This document shows, in pieces, positions 42,665 to 52,581 of a stretch of 64,000 nucleotides of DNA (positions are counted from its first letter, which is position 1; every line of letters starts with the position of its first letter). The position numbers and the translations under genes are program-made. Location: NCBI RefSeq assembly GCF_001513745.1, contig NZ_CP013380.1, positions 186,001-250,000 of the forward strand. The letters are read 5' to 3'. A model generated the notes under the pieces. The model saw nothing but the letters and a program-made list of their open reading frames with translations. It did not search any database and was not told the origin of the DNA. This stretch comes from Burkholderia humptydooensis (GTDB lineage: Bacteria > Pseudomonadota > Gammaproteobacteria > Burkholderiales > Burkholderiaceae).

Positions 42665-42775
42665 ACGCGATCGGGGCGGGCTGCGGGAGAGAACGGCCCG
42701 CCGCGAGCGGCATTCTTCGTCCGACGATAAAATGTCCGCTTCCTCCCGTGTCACCCGCATCCTCCGACGTCCGCC

Positions 42776-43597
42776 ATGTATAAAGTCATCGCCACCGATC
42801 TCGACGGAACCCTGCTCAACAGCGACCACCAGCTCGATCCTTATACGATCGATACCGTGCGGCGGCTCGCGGAAGGCGGCGTGCCCTTCGTGATCGCAAC
42901 CGGGCGCCACTACGCGGACGTCGCCGGCATTCGGGACGTACTAGGCATTCGCCCTTACCTGATCACATCGAACGGCGCGCGCGTGCACGCGCCGGACGAC
43001 ACGCGGATCCACGCGCAGGACGTGCCCGCCGACGCGGTGCGGCAACTGGTGCGGCCCGAACTCGTCGGCACGCACGGCCGCGTGATCGTCAATCTGTTCA
43101 CGAACGACGGCTGGCTGATCGACCGAGACGCGCCGCATCTGCTCGCATTCCATCAGGATTCCGGATTTCGCTACGACGTCATCGACATGCTGTCGCACGA
43201 CGGCGCGGACATCGCGAAGGTGCTGTACATCGGCGAGCCCGAGGATCTGGCCATCGTGTCGGACAACCTCGCGCGCCAGTTCGGCGGTGCGCTGTACGTC
43301 ACGTATTCGCTGCCTGACTGCCTCGAGGTGATGACCGCGAACGTATCGAAGGGGCGTGCGCTGCGCGTCGTGCTCGAGCGGCTCGGCGTCGATCCCGCGC
43401 ACTGCGTCGCGTTCGGCGACAACATGAACGATATCGATCTGCTCGAGACGGCCGGGCATCCGTTCATGATGAACAATGCGAATCCCGATCTCGTCGTGCG
43501 CCTGCCGAAGGTGCCGCGAATCGGCAACAACTTCGAAGCGGGCGTCGCGCGTCATCTGCGCGCGCTGTTCGCGCTCGAGGATTCCACCACGCACTGA
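42776..43597 (+). CDS. Cof-type HAD-IIB sugar phosphatase
   Basis: 273 residues. HAD motif I DLDGTLLNSD (nucleophile Asp8), motif II TSNG, motif III Lys in VSKGRALRVVLERLGV and motif IV FGDNMNDIDLL. The long cap between motifs II and III defines subclass IIB, as in YidA. It dephosphorylates small phosphates such as sugar phosphates or FMN. It is 111 bp after the kinase-like gene in the same direction; a terminator follows. Confidence 0.88.
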   Translation: MYKVIATDLDGTLLNSDHQLDPYTIDTVRRLAEGGVPFVIATGRHYADVAGIRDVLGIRPYLITSNGARVHAPDDTRIHAQDVPADAVRQLVRPELVGTHGRVIVNLFTNDGWLIDRDAPHLLAFHQDSGFRYDVIDMLSHDGADIAKVLYIGEPEDLAIVSDNLARQFGGALYVTYSLPDCLEVMTANVSKGRALRVVLERLGVDPAHCVAFGDNMNDIDLLETAGHPFMMNNANPDLVVRLPKVPRIGNNFEAGVARHLRALFALEDSTTH

Positions 43598-43644
43598 GCG
43601 CCGCGCCGATCTCGCCGGCACGCGCGGCCAGCCGCATCCGCAAC

Positions 43645-43672
43645 GAAAACGGGCGCCGCGGCGCCCGTTTTC
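43645..43672. terminator. Bidirectional terminator between the HAD and aquaporin genes
   Basis: GAAAACGGGCGCC and GGCGCCCGTTTTC form a 13-bp stem with flanking A and T tracts, serving the convergent genes. Confidence 0.88.
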
Positions 43673-43720
43673 GCTTTTGTCCCGTCGCCGGCGGCCGGCG
43701 CGAGTCCGGCCGCGCCGTCA

Positions 43721-44425
43721 TCAGCTTTCGTCGCGCCCCGCGACGAGCGGATACACGACGCCCGCGATCGCCGCGCCGATGATGGGCGCCACCCAGAACA
43801 GCCACAGTTGGCCGATCGCCTCGCCGCCGACGAAGAGCGCCGGGCCCGTCGAGCGCGCCGGGTTCACCGACGTGTTCGTCACCGGGATCGAGATCAGGTG
43901 GATCAGCGTGAGGCACAGGCCGATCGCGATCGGCGCGAAGCCGGCCGGCGCGCGCTTGTCGGTCGAGCCGAGGATCACGAACAGGAAGAAGCCCGTCAGC
44001 ACGACTTCGCAGATGAACGCGGCCGCGAGCGAGTAATGGCCGGGCGAGCGCGCGTCATAGCCGTTCGTCGCGAAGCCGCTGCCGACGACGTCGAAGCCCG
44101 GCTTGCCGGTCGCGATCAGATACAGCACGAACGCGCCGAGCGTGGCGCCGACGACCTGCGCGACGATGTACGGCACGAGATCGCGGGCCGGGAAACGTCC
44201 CGCCACCGTCAGGCCGACGCTCACGGCCGGATTCAGGTGACACCCGGAAACGTGGCCGATCGCGAACGCCATCGTCAGAACGGTCAGGCCGAATGCCAAT
44301 GCGACTCCGGCAAAGCCGATGCCGAGGCCCGGAAAAGCGGCCGCCAGAACGGCGCTGCCACAGCCGCCGAGGACGAGCCAGAACGTGCCGAACACTTCCG
44401 CTGCGAGACGCTGAGGTAATTTCAT
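43721..44425 (-). CDS. aqpZ: Aquaporin Z
   Basis: 234 residues, six membrane helices and two half-helices. The NPA boxes are [12 protein letters not shown] and [12 protein letters not shown], and the Arg after the second NPA is present. The His and Cys-type residues of the selectivity filter point to a water channel rather than a glycerol facilitator. AATTTCATTGG at its start region shows an ATG at 44425. Single gene. Confidence 0.93.
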   Translation of the reverse strand: MKLPQRLAAEVFGTFWLVLGGCGSAVLAAAFPGLGIGFAGVALAFGLTVLTMAFAIGHVSGCHLNPAVSVGLTVAGRFPARDLVPYIVAQVVGATLGAFVLYLIATGKPGFDVVGSGFATNGYDARSPGHYSLAAAFICEVVLTGFFLFVILGSTDKRAPAGFAPIAIGLCLTLIHLISIPVTNTSVNPARSTGPALFVGGEAIGQLWLFWVAPIIGAAIAGVVYPLVAGRDES

Positions 44426-44731
44426 TGGAGTAGTTCCTGGTCGTGAAAATCGAAAACGGATTGCGCCGTGAAAAGCAGGGACGCATCCACGAATGCCGAC
44501 TGGATTATAGGAAATTCTATGGTCTCCGAAGGGTCAACGATTGTCAAATTGAGATTGATCGATCGGCGTTTTTATTAGAATAAGGCCGCATTGCAGGACG
44601 TATTGTAATTGAATTTTAAAATTTATCAGACGAAATGGTTTCCGCAGATTTCGTAGCAATTCTGATTGCGCAATAGAACCTTTGTGTCTAGGCTGGGAAT
44701 TGCCAGGCGGATCATGATATAGGGAGTTGAA
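44426..44731. other. Regulatory region between aqpZ and the H-NS gene
   Basis: 306 bp with a distinctly AT-rich core (about 44560-44680) that could be an H-NS autoregulatory site. GATATAGGGAG lies just before the H-NS ATG. No gene seen. Confidence 0.5.
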
Positions 44732-45028
44732 ATGTCTCAGTACGCGAAAATCAAGGCGCAGATCGTGGAGCTGCAGGCCCAGGCCGAAGAAGTGCGTCGC
44801 CAGGAGATCGCGGCCGTGGTCGCCGAACTGCAAGGCAAGATCGCCGAGTACGGGCTCACGGCACAGGACTTGGGATTTGCCGAGCGGGCACGGCGCGGCC
44901 GTCCGCCGAAGAAGGGGCCGCTGCCCCCCAAGTACCGCGATCCGAAGTCGGGCAGCACGTGGAGCGGCCGCGGGAAGCCCCCGCATTGGATCGTCGGCAA
45001 AAACCGCGAGCGCTTTTTGATCGGCTGA
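44732..45028 (+). CDS. H-NS family histone-like protein
   Basis: 98 residues from ATG 44732. The N-terminal coiled-coil dimerisation helix (IVELQAQAEEVRRQEIAAVV) is followed by a linker and the C-terminal DNA-binding domain YRDPKSGSTWSGRGKPPHWI, the Burkholderia/Bordetella BpH3 variant of the H-NS core motif. RRGRPPKKG is an AT-hook-like extension. It silences AT-rich, often acquired DNA. A terminator follows. Confidence 0.92.
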   Translation: MSQYAKIKAQIVELQAQAEEVRRQEIAAVVAELQGKIAEYGLTAQDLGFAERARRGRPPKKGPLPPKYRDPKSGSTWSGRGKPPHWIVGKNRERFLIG

Positions 45029-45048
45029 TTATCCGGCGCCTGGCAAAA

Positions 45049-45077
45049 AGAAAGCCGCATTTCCCGATGCGGCTTTC
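45049..45077. terminator. Terminator after the H-NS gene
   Basis: AGAAAGCCGCAT (45049-45060) pairs perfectly with ATGCGGCTTTCT (45066-45077). Confidence 0.85.
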
Positions 45078-45131
45078 TGCTATGCAAAACGTAATGGACG
45101 CGTCATTTCTGCAATGACGCCGGCCAAAGGG

Positions 45132-46196
45132 TTAACCCGCCGCTACGCGTCGCCATTGCGGCTGCTTGGATGCGTCGCGCAGCGTTTCATAGATGTCGAT
45201 ATAGCGCCGCGCCATTGCATGCGAGCTGAAACGTTGCTCGAATTGCGCGCGGATTGCATCGCGTGACAATTCGTCGATCCGGTGCAGCGCGCCCACGGCG
45301 CCCTGCACGTCCTCGACGATGAAGCCCGTGAGGCCGTCGTCGATGACTTCCGGCACGGAGCCGCGGTTGAACGCGACGACGGGCGTGCCGCACGCCATCG
45401 CCTCGATCATCACGAGGCCGAACGGCTCGGGCCAGTCGATCGGGAACAGCAGCGCCTTCGCGCCCGACAGGAACGCGGGCTTCTGCGCTTCGTTGATCTC
45501 GCCGATGAACTCGACGTGCGCGGAATCGAGGAGCGGTTCGATCTCGGCCTTGAAATAATCCTCGTCGACCTTGTCGACTTTCGCGGCAATCTTGAGCGGC
45601 AGGCCGCTTTGCGCGGCGATCCGGATCGCGGTGTCGACGCGCTTTTCCGGGCAGATGCGGCCGAGGAACGCGAGATACTCGGGCTGGCGGCCGGCCTGCG
45701 GCGTGAGCAACGTGTCGGGCAGCCCGTGATAGACGGTGCCCGCCCAGCCGGCCTGCGGCAGTGGCGTGCGCTGCGAATCCGAGATCGACACGACGGGCGC
45801 GTTCGGGAACGCGTCGAATACGGGCTGCAGCTCCGGCAGGTCGAGGCGGCCGTGCAGCGTCGTGACGAACGGCGCGTCGAGGCGCGACAGCAGCGGGAAC
45901 GGCAGATAGTCGAGGTGGAAATGCAGGATGTCGAACGTGTGCGCGGCGCGCGCGACCTGCTCGAGCAGGCGCATATGGGGCGCCATCGCATCGCGGATCG
46001 ACGGATCGAGGCGCAGCGCGCGCGGCCATGCGGCTTCGAGGCGCGCCGACGTGACGGAATCCCCGCTCGCGAACAGCGTGACGTCGTGCCCCATTTCGAC
46101 GAGCGCCTCGGTCAGGTAGGACACGACCCGCTCGGTGCCCCCATAGAGTTTGGGCGGAACGGCTTCGTAGAGCGGGGCGATTTGGGCAATGCGCAT
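45132..46196 (-). CDS. Family 4 glycosyltransferase
   Basis: 354 residues. GT-B fold: N-terminal acceptor domain starting RIAQIAPLYEAVPPKLYGGT, donor domain with FLGRICPEKRVDTAIRIAAQ and the nucleotide-sugar signature FGLVMIEAMACGTPVVAFNR with the paired Glu residues. It transfers a sugar from a nucleotide donor to a glycan or small acceptor. No surface-polysaccharide cluster is adjacent, so its product is unknown. Cytoplasmic. Confidence 0.88.
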   Translation of the reverse strand: MRIAQIAPLYEAVPPKLYGGTERVVSYLTEALVEMGHDVTLFASGDSVTSARLEAAWPRALRLDPSIRDAMAPHMRLLEQVARAAHTFDILHFHLDYLPFPLLSRLDAPFVTTLHGRLDLPELQPVFDAFPNAPVVSISDSQRTPLPQAGWAGTVYHGLPDTLLTPQAGRQPEYLAFLGRICPEKRVDTAIRIAAQSGLPLKIAAKVDKVDEDYFKAEIEPLLDSAHVEFIGEINEAQKPAFLSGAKALLFPIDWPEPFGLVMIEAMACGTPVVAFNRGSVPEVIDDGLTGFIVEDVQGAVGALHRIDELSRDAIRAQFEQRFSSHAMARRYIDIYETLRDASKQPQWRRVAAG

Positions 46197-46790
46197 GAGC
46201 GTTTCTCCGTTGCGAAGAGGGCGGAACTCGCCGGGGGGGCGGTGCGAGCTTCGCTCCGGTAAGCGGTGAGCGCCTGCGTGCAGGCAGACGGGGCGGTGCG
46301 CGGCGAACGTCGCCGGACCGGGCGTTCCGATTCATTATCGGGATCGCCCGTGCGGTATCGAGCGATTTTTCAAACGCTTAACCCTTGTTACAGGATGAAA
46401 TACGCAAAAACCCTAGAAAACGCCCGGCCGAATGACTAGGATGTGGCAGAAAAGGGATGCGAAAGCCGCGCGCCGCAATGGCGCGAATTCCGTCGGCCCG
46501 CTGCCGTCGCGCCTGAAGATGGTGTTTTCCCGGCCTTGATTGGCGGGACTTTCGGCCGGACGGGCGTTTGCGGGCCATTCCCACCCTTTGTCGGAAAAAT
46601 TCCTACACGGTTTACAGACAATTCCGGCAAAGCGCATTCCCCTTCACTGATAGCGGCTCCCCCGACGATTGGCCAAAATGCCCGTAAGAATATAAACAAG
46701 CCGATTGCCCCCTTCTCGGTGGGTAGATCGAGCAAACGTTTTCACTGGCATTACCGATTGGCCAAGGATTTCTTACGGGGGAATCGAATC
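46197..46790. other. Long regulatory region upstream of flhDC
   Basis: 594 bp between the divergent glycosyltransferase gene and flhD, with no supportable gene. Long leaders before flhDC are usual because many regulators act there. Apart from GGGGGAA at 46777-46783 before flhD I cannot name specific sites. Confidence 0.6.
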
Positions 46791-47111
46791 ATGAGCGCAA
46801 CCAGCGAAATGCTCGCCGAGATCAACGAAGTCAACCTGTCTTACCTGCTGCTCGCCCAGCGGCTGTTGCGCGAGGACAAGGTCATGGGCATGTTCCGCAT
46901 GGGGATTTCGGGGGAACTCGCCGACGTGCTCGTGAACCTGACGCTCGCCCAGACGGTCAAGCTCGCCGCATCGAACCAGATGCTCTGCCGTTTCCGCTTC
47001 GACGACCACGCGCTCCTGTCGTCGCTCGCCGACAAGGGCCGCAATTCCGCAGTCGCTCACGCGCATTCGGCGATCCTGATGGCCGGCCAGCCGGTCGAAA
47101 GCTTCCGCTGA
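46791..47111 (+). CDS. flhD: Flagellar master regulator subunit FlhD
   Basis: 106 residues from ATG 46791. All-helical (MLAEINEVNLSYLLLAQRLL, RMGISGELADVLVNLTLAQT). It forms the FlhD4C2 activator of class II flagellar genes together with FlhC, encoded 93 bp downstream. Full length for beta-proteobacteria. Confidence 0.93.
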   Translation: MSATSEMLAEINEVNLSYLLLAQRLLREDKVMGMFRMGISGELADVLVNLTLAQTVKLAASNQMLCRFRFDDHALLSSLADKGRNSAVAHAHSAILMAGQPVESFR

Positions 47112-47204
47112 ACGGAAAGCCGCGCGCCGCGCCCGGGCGCATTGCTGCATAAGTGGAAGCGGGAAATCTGATTGTTTTGTTTGGGTAAATGGCGGAGAGC
47201 GACG

Positions 47205-47756
47205 ATGGCGTCCAAGAGCGTAGTGGTCGAAGTCAAGGAGATCACCCTGGCGATCGAGCTGATCGAGCTGGGCGCGCGGCTGCAACTGCTCGAAGCCGAG
47301 ACGAACCTGTCGCGCGATCGCCTGATCAAGCTCTACAAGGAACTGAAGGGCGTGTCGCCGCCGAAGGGAATGCTGCCGTTCTCGACCGACTGGTTCATGA
47401 CGTGGCAGCCGAACATCCATTCGTCGCTGTTCTACAACGTCTACCGCTTCATGCGCGAGCACGGCGGCTGCGATTCGATCCAGTCGATCGTCAAGGCATA
47501 CCGGCTGTATCTCGAGCACGTCGGGCTGTCCGACGACGAGGCGGTGCTGAGCCTCACGCGCGCGTGGACGCTCGTGCGCTTCTTCGATTCCGGGATGCTG
47601 GAGACGACGCCGTGCACCCGTTGCGGCGGACACTTTGTCGCACACGCGCACGACCCACACCACGGCTACGTGTGCGGCCTTTGCCAGCCGCCGTCGCGCG
47701 CGGGCAGGACCCGCAAGGCCGCCGCGCGGGCCGACCAGGCCGCAATCGCCGCGTAA
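47205..47756 (+). CDS. flhC: Flagellar master regulator subunit FlhC
   Basis: 183 residues from ATG 47205, with GGAGAGC upstream. DNA-binding helical N-terminus (TLAIELIELGARLQLLEAET), conserved GMLPFSTDWFMTWQPNIHSS, and a zinc site TPCTRCGGHFV ... YVCGLCQP with four Cys. A charged tail follows. Functions with FlhD as activator of class II flagellar promoters. Confidence 0.94.
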   Translation: MASKSVVVEVKEITLAIELIELGARLQLLEAETNLSRDRLIKLYKELKGVSPPKGMLPFSTDWFMTWQPNIHSSLFYNVYRFMREHGGCDSIQSIVKAYRLYLEHVGLSDDEAVLSLTRAWTLVRFFDSGMLETTPCTRCGGHFVAHAHDPHHGYVCGLCQPPSRAGRTRKAAARADQAAIAA

Positions 47757-47856
47757 GCTTCTTCGCCGGGCCGCGCCGGCCGTGCATCGGGCGGCCTGCC
47801 TCCGTCATTGTCCCGTCTGCTGGTTTACACCGTCGAGCCTCTCCGGGGCGGTTTCC

Positions 47857-47883
47857 CAAAGTTTTCGTTGCGACTGCCGTAAA
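47857..47883 (+). promoter_or_regulatory. Sigma-28 (FliA) promoter of the motA-che operon
   Basis: CAAAGTTT (47857-47864), 11-bp spacer, GCCGTAAA (47876-47883); matches seven and six of eight consensus bases with ideal spacing, 47 bp before motA. It marks the motility-chemotaxis operon as class III. Confidence 0.85.
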
Positions 47884-47929
47884 CCACTTAACGGCGGCCT
47901 CCCGGCTGCTCATTCGTGAGGGACAGGCA

Positions 47930-48790
47930 GTGCTGATTTTCGTGGGAACTCTCGTGACCTTGTTGTCCGTGTTCGGCGGCTATGCGCTGGCGGGCGGGCA
48001 CCTGGGCGCGCTCGTGCAACCGGTCGAGATCCTGATGATCGTCGGCGCGGGCGTCGGCGCGTTCATCATCGGCAACGGCATCAAGACGATCAAGGCGACG
48101 CTGCGCGTGCTGCCCACGCTGCTCAAGGGCTCGAAGTACAACAAGGACATCTACATGGAGCTGATGGCGCTCCTGTACGTGTTGCTCGCGAAGGCGCGCA
48201 AGGAAGGCACGCTCACGCTCGAGGCGGACATCGACGAACCCGAGAAGAGCCCGATCTTCACCCAGTATCCGAAGATCCTCGCCGACCATCACATCGTCGA
48301 ATTCCTGACCGACTACCTGCGCCTGATGGTGGGCGGCAACATGAACGCGTTCGAGATCGAAAGCCTGATGGACGAGGAGATCGAGACGCACCACGCCGAA
48401 GGCGAAGGTCCGGCGCACGCGCTGATGCGCGTCGGCGACGCGATGCCGGCGTTCGGGATCGTCGCCGCGGTGATGGGCGTCGTCCACACGATGGCGTCCG
48501 CCGACAAGCCGCCCGCGGTGCTGGGCGCGATGATCGCGCAGGCGCTCGTCGGCACGTTCCTCGGCATCCTGCTGTCGTACGGCCTGATCGGCCCGCTGTC
48601 GAGCCTCGCGGAGCAGCGCGTCGCCGAGTCGACCAAGATGTTCCAGTGCATCAAGGTGACGATTCTCGCGAGCCTGAACGGCTATGCGCCTGCGATCGCC
48701 GTCGAGTTCGGCCGCAAGGTGCTGTTCTCGACCGAGCGCCCGTCGTTCGCCGAACTCGAAGAGCACGTGCGCCGCGTGAAGGCGAAGTGA
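47930..48790 (+). CDS. motA: Flagellar motor stator protein MotA
   Basis: 286 residues from GTG 47930, with GAGGGA upstream. Four membrane helices: LIFVGTLVTLLSVFGGYALA, then EILMIVGAGVGAFIIGNGIK, and the pair around VGDAMPAFGIVAAVMGVVHT and GTFLGILLSYGLIGPLSSLA. The cytoplasmic loop with charged residues (LAKARKEGTLTLEADIDEP) contacts FliG. With MotB it forms the proton-driven stator. First gene of the operon; motB starts 16 bp later. Confidence 0.95.
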   Translation: MLIFVGTLVTLLSVFGGYALAGGHLGALVQPVEILMIVGAGVGAFIIGNGIKTIKATLRVLPTLLKGSKYNKDIYMELMALLYVLLAKARKEGTLTLEADIDEPEKSPIFTQYPKILADHHIVEFLTDYLRLMVGGNMNAFEIESLMDEEIETHHAEGEGPAHALMRVGDAMPAFGIVAAVMGVVHTMASADKPPAVLGAMIAQALVGTFLGILLSYGLIGPLSSLAEQRVAESTKMFQCIKVTILASLNGYAPAIAVEFGRKVLFSTERPSFAELEEHVRRVKAK

Positions 48791-48806
48791 GCGCGAGGGC
48801 ACCGAC

Positions 48807-49829
48807 ATGAGCAAGGGCAAGGATCAGGCGATCATCGTCAAGCGGGTGAGCCAGCAGAAGAAGGGGCACCACGGTGGTGCATGGAAGCTCGCGTACGCGG
48901 ACTTCATGACCGCGATGATGGCGTTCTTTCTGTTGATGTGGCTGCTGTCCGCGGTGACGCCCGTGCAGTTGAAGGGGATCGCCGACTACTTCAACACGCC
49001 GCTGAAGGCTGCGATCTTCGGCAGCGGCGACCGTAGCGCCGACGATTCGAGCATCGTCAAGGGCGGCGGCCGCGACATCTCGAGCGTCGAAGCCGGCGCG
49101 ACGCGCCTCACCGACGGCTCCACGCATCTCGCCGACCGCGTCGCGAAGAAGAGCGAAGACGACGCGCTCGCGCAGGCGCAGGGCTCGCTCGAGCGCCGCG
49201 AGCAGGTTCGGCTGCACGACCTGCAGGTGAAGCTGATGGCGGCCATCGAGGCAAATCCGACGCTGCGCCAGTTCAAGCAGCAGATCCGCATCGATTCGAC
49301 GCTGATGGGGCTGCGCATCGAGATCGTCGATACGCAGAAGCGGCCGATGTTCGCGATGTCGAGCAACGCCGTCGAGCCGTACATGCGCGACATCCTGCGC
49401 GAGATCGGCAAGACGCTCAACGACGTGCCGAACCGCATCATCGTCCAGGGCCACACTGACGCCGTGCCGTATGCGGGCGGCGAGAAGGGCTACAGCAACT
49501 GGGAGCTGTCCGCCGACCGCGCGAACGCGTCGCGCCGCGAGCTGATCGCGGGCGGCATGGACGAGGCGAAGGTGCTGCGCGTGCTCGGCCTCGCGTCGAC
49601 GCAGAACCTGAACAAGGCGGACCCGCTCGATCCGGAGAACCGCCGGATCAGCATCATCGTGCTGAACCGCAAGTCCGAGCTCGCGCTGATGCGCGACGAC
49701 GCGACGACGACGACGCTGTCGTCCGACGCGGCCGGCTCGGCGCGGCTCGCGCAGCAGATCACGCCGCCCGGCGCGGCCGACGCGCCCGCGTTGCCGGGCG
49801 CGTCGGCCCCCGCCGCGAGGAAACCCTGA
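48807..49829 (+). CDS. motB: Flagellar motor stator protein MotB
   Basis: 340 residues. One membrane helix whose start carries the essential proton-binding Asp (KLAYADFMTAMMAFFLLMWL). A plug and linker follow, then the OmpA-like peptidoglycan-binding domain (IIVQGHTDAVPYAGGEKGYS, NWELSADRANASRRELIAGG). The Pro/Ala-rich tail is dispensable in type. Anchors MotA to the wall. Confidence 0.95.
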   Translation: MSKGKDQAIIVKRVSQQKKGHHGGAWKLAYADFMTAMMAFFLLMWLLSAVTPVQLKGIADYFNTPLKAAIFGSGDRSADDSSIVKGGGRDISSVEAGATRLTDGSTHLADRVAKKSEDDALAQAQGSLERREQVRLHDLQVKLMAAIEANPTLRQFKQQIRIDSTLMGLRIEIVDTQKRPMFAMSSNAVEPYMRDILREIGKTLNDVPNRIIVQGHTDAVPYAGGEKGYSNWELSADRANASRRELIAGGMDEAKVLRVLGLASTQNLNKADPLDPENRRISIIVLNRKSELALMRDDATTTTLSSDAAGSARLAQQITPPGAADAPALPGASAPAARKP

Positions 49830-49859
49830 CGCATTCGAGACACGCATTCGAGACACGAC

Positions 49860-50240
49860 ATGATCCGAACCATTCTCGCCATCGACGACTCCGCCACGAT
49901 GCGCACGCTGCTCAGCGCGACGCTCGGCGAAGCGGGCTACGACGTGACCGTCGCCTCGGACGGCGAAGTCGGGCTCGATGTCGCGATGGCCACGCCTTTC
50001 GACCTGGTGCTGACCGATCACTACATGCCGAAGAAGAATGGCCTCGAGCTGATCGCGGCGCTGCGCTCGCAGTCGGCCTACGAAGCGACGCCGATTCTCG
50101 TCCTGACGACCGAGAACGGCGACGCGTTCAAGGATGCGGCGCGCGCGGCGGGCGCGACCGGCTGGATCGAAAAGCCGCTCGACCCGGACGCGCTGATCGA
50201 GCTCGTCGCGGCGCTTTCGGCGTCGTCGAGCCTTTCGTGA
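49860..50240 (+). CDS. cheY1: Single-domain response regulator (CheY1)
   Basis: 126 residues. Receiver domain with acidic pocket Asp9/Asp10 (LAIDDSATMRTLLS), phospho-acceptor Asp53 (LVLTDHYMPKKNG), Thr in VLTTENG and Lys in GWIEKPLDPD. It lies between motB and cheA and differs from the second CheY at 57951. In Burkholderia-type operons it may tune the motor or act as a phosphate sink; that is inference. Confidence 0.9.
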   Translation: MIRTILAIDDSATMRTLLSATLGEAGYDVTVASDGEVGLDVAMATPFDLVLTDHYMPKKNGLELIAALRSQSAYEATPILVLTTENGDAFKDAARAAGATGWIEKPLDPDALIELVAALSASSSLS

Positions 50241-50271
50241 CGAACACGACGTTTTTATGCGGTGAACCGGC

Positions 50272-52551
50272 ATGACTCTCGATATCACACAGTTCTATCA
50301 GACGTTCTTCGACGAAGCCGACGAGTTGCTCGCGCAGATGGAGCAACTGCTGCTGAACCTGGACGTCGCGTCGCCCGATCCCGAGGATCTGGCGGCTATC
50401 TTCCGCGCCGCGCATTCGATCAAGGGCGGCGCCGCGACGTTCGGCTTCACCGCGCTCACGGAAACGACGCACATCCTCGAATCGCTGCTCGATCGCGCGC
50501 GCAATCATGAGCTCACCCTGACGAAGGAGATGGTCGACGCGTTCCTCGAGACGAAGGACGTGCTGTCCGACCAGCTCGCCGACTACCGCGCGAGCGCCGA
50601 GCCCGATGCGGCCGCCGCGGCCGCGATCTGCGCGAAGCTCGAGCGGCTGAAGGCGTCGGCGAGCGGCGCGCAGGCGGCGCCCGCCGCGGCGCCGGCCGCC
50701 GCTCAATCGGCCGCGCCCGTCGTCACGGCTGAGCCGGCCGCGTCGACGATGGGCGTGTGCGGCGCGCCCGAGCACGTCGTCGAGCAGGCGGTCGAGGCCG
50801 CGCACCCGGCGCCCGGCGCGCCTGGCGCCACGGGCGGCGGCGATGGCCCGCATCTGAAGATCACGCTGACGGGCGTCGGCGACAAGGACCAGGAACTGCT
50901 GACCGAGGAGCTCGGCAATCTCGGGCGGATCGTCGGCCGCACGAAGACGGGCGACGCGCTCACGCTGTGGCTCGAGACCGACGTGTCGTCGGACGACATC
51001 GTCGCCGTGTGCTGCTTCGTGATCGACGAAAGCCAGATCGCGATCGGCCGCGGCGCTGCGCCGGGCGCGGGCGACGCGCAGGCGGCGGACGCCGCGACGC
51101 CGGTGGCGCAGCAGCGGGAGGAAGCCGCCCACGAAACCGCCCATGAAGCCGCGGCCGTTGAAGCCGCGCCGGAACCGGCGGCGGCCCGGCCGGCAGCGGC
51201 GCTCGTCGCCGAAGCGCGGCCGGCCGCGCCAGTCGCCGCACCGAGCGCACCTGCCGCCGCGCCCGCCACGCCGGCGCCGGCCGCGGCATCCGCCGCCGCG
51301 CAGCATCACGACGACCGCAAGCCGCGACCGGCCGCCGCCGCGAGCGCGGAGGGCAGCTCGATTCGCGTCGGCGTGGAGAAGGTCGACCAGTTGATCAACC
51401 TCGTCGGCGAGCTCGTGATCACGCAGGCGATGCTCGCCGAGACGACGAGCGCGTTCGATCCGGCGCTGCACGACCGCCTGTACAACGGGATGGCGCAGCT
51501 CGAGCGCAACGCGCGCGATCTGCAGGAAGCGGTGATGTCGATCCGGATGATGCCGATGGATTACGTGTTCAGCCGCTTCCCGCGGCTCGTGCGCGATCTC
51601 GCGGGCAAGCTCGGCAAGCAGGTCGAGCTCGTCACGTTCGGCCAGGCGACCGAGCTCGACAAGAGTCTCATCGAACGGATCATCGATCCGCTGACGCACC
51701 TCGTGCGCAACAGCCTCGATCACGGGATCGAGACCGTCGAGGCGCGCCGCGCGGCAGGCAAGGACGCGGTCGGCCAGCTCGTGCTGTCGGCCGCGCACCA
51801 CGGCGGCAACATCGTGATCGAGGTCAGCGACGACGGCGCGGGCCTGAGCCGCGACAAGATCCTCGCGAAGGCGGCCAAGCAGGGGATGCAGATCTCCGAG
51901 AACATCAGCGACGAAGAAGTGTGGAACCTGATCTTCGCGCCGGGCTTCTCGACCGCCGAAGTCGTGACCGACGTGTCGGGCCGCGGCGTCGGGATGGACG
52001 TCGTCAAGCGCAACATCCAGTCGATGGGCGGGCACGTCGAAATTTCGTCGCAGGCCGGTCGCGGCACGACGACGCGGATCGTGCTGCCGCTCACGCTCGC
52101 GATTCTCGACGGGATGTCGGTGAAGGTGGGCAGCGAGATCTTCATCCTGCCGCTGAACTTCGTGATGGAGTCGCTGCAGCCGGCGGCCGACGACATCTAC
52201 ACGATCGGCAACGGCGAGCGCGTCGTGCGCGTGCGCGGCGAATACCTGCCGCTCGTCGCGCTGCACGAGGTGTTCTCGGTCGACGACGCGCGCACCGATC
52301 CGACGCAGGGCATCGTCACGATCATGCAGACGGAAGGCCGCCGCTTCGCGATGCTGATCGACGAGCTGGTCGGCCAGCAGCAGGTGGTCGTCAAGAACCT
52401 CGAGACGAACTACCGCAAGGTGTACGGCATTTCGGCCGCGACGATTCTCGGCGACGGCAGCGTCGCGCTGATCGTCGACGTCGCGGCGCTCAATCGCGAG
52501 ACCCGCACGACGCACGGCTCGCACGCGAGCGCCGCGCTCGCGGTGTCCTAA
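50272..52551 (+). CDS. cheA: Chemotaxis histidine kinase CheA
   Basis: 759 residues. P1 HPt domain with phosphorylated His48 (FRAAHSIKGGAATFGF). The P2 domain (HLKITLTGVGDKDQELLTEE) is bracketed by long Ala/Pro linkers (about 135-185 and 260-340). P3 dimerisation domain (RVGVEKVDQLINLVGELVIT), P4 kinase with N box HLVRNSLDHGIE, G1 VSDDGAGLSRDKI and G2 SGRGVGMDVVK, then P5 CheW-like domain. Links receptors to CheY and CheB phosphorylation. Confidence 0.96.
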   Translation: MTLDITQFYQTFFDEADELLAQMEQLLLNLDVASPDPEDLAAIFRAAHSIKGGAATFGFTALTETTHILESLLDRARNHELTLTKEMVDAFLETKDVLSDQLADYRASAEPDAAAAAAICAKLERLKASASGAQAAPAAAPAAAQSAAPVVTAEPAASTMGVCGAPEHVVEQAVEAAHPAPGAPGATGGGDGPHLKITLTGVGDKDQELLTEELGNLGRIVGRTKTGDALTLWLETDVSSDDIVAVCCFVIDESQIAIGRGAAPGAGDAQAADAATPVAQQREEAAHETAHEAAAVEAAPEPAAARPAAALVAEARPAAPVAAPSAPAAAPATPAPAAASAAAQHHDDRKPRPAAAASAEGSSIRVGVEKVDQLINLVGELVITQAMLAETTSAFDPALHDRLYNGMAQLERNARDLQEAVMSIRMMPMDYVFSRFPRLVRDLAGKLGKQVELVTFGQATELDKSLIERIIDPLTHLVRNSLDHGIETVEARRAAGKDAVGQLVLSAAHHGGNIVIEVSDDGAGLSRDKILAKAAKQGMQISENISDEEVWNLIFAPGFSTAEVVTDVSGRGVGMDVVKRNIQSMGGHVEISSQAGRGTTTRIVLPLTLAILDGMSVKVGSEIFILPLNFVMESLQPAADDIYTIGNGERVVRVRGEYLPLVALHEVFSVDDARTDPTQGIVTIMQTEGRRFAMLIDELVGQQQVVVKNLETNYRKVYGISAATILGDGSVALIVDVAALNRETRTTHGSHASAALAVS

Positions 52552-52581
52552 TTTACGTGATCCATCGACCTGGGGGCTAAC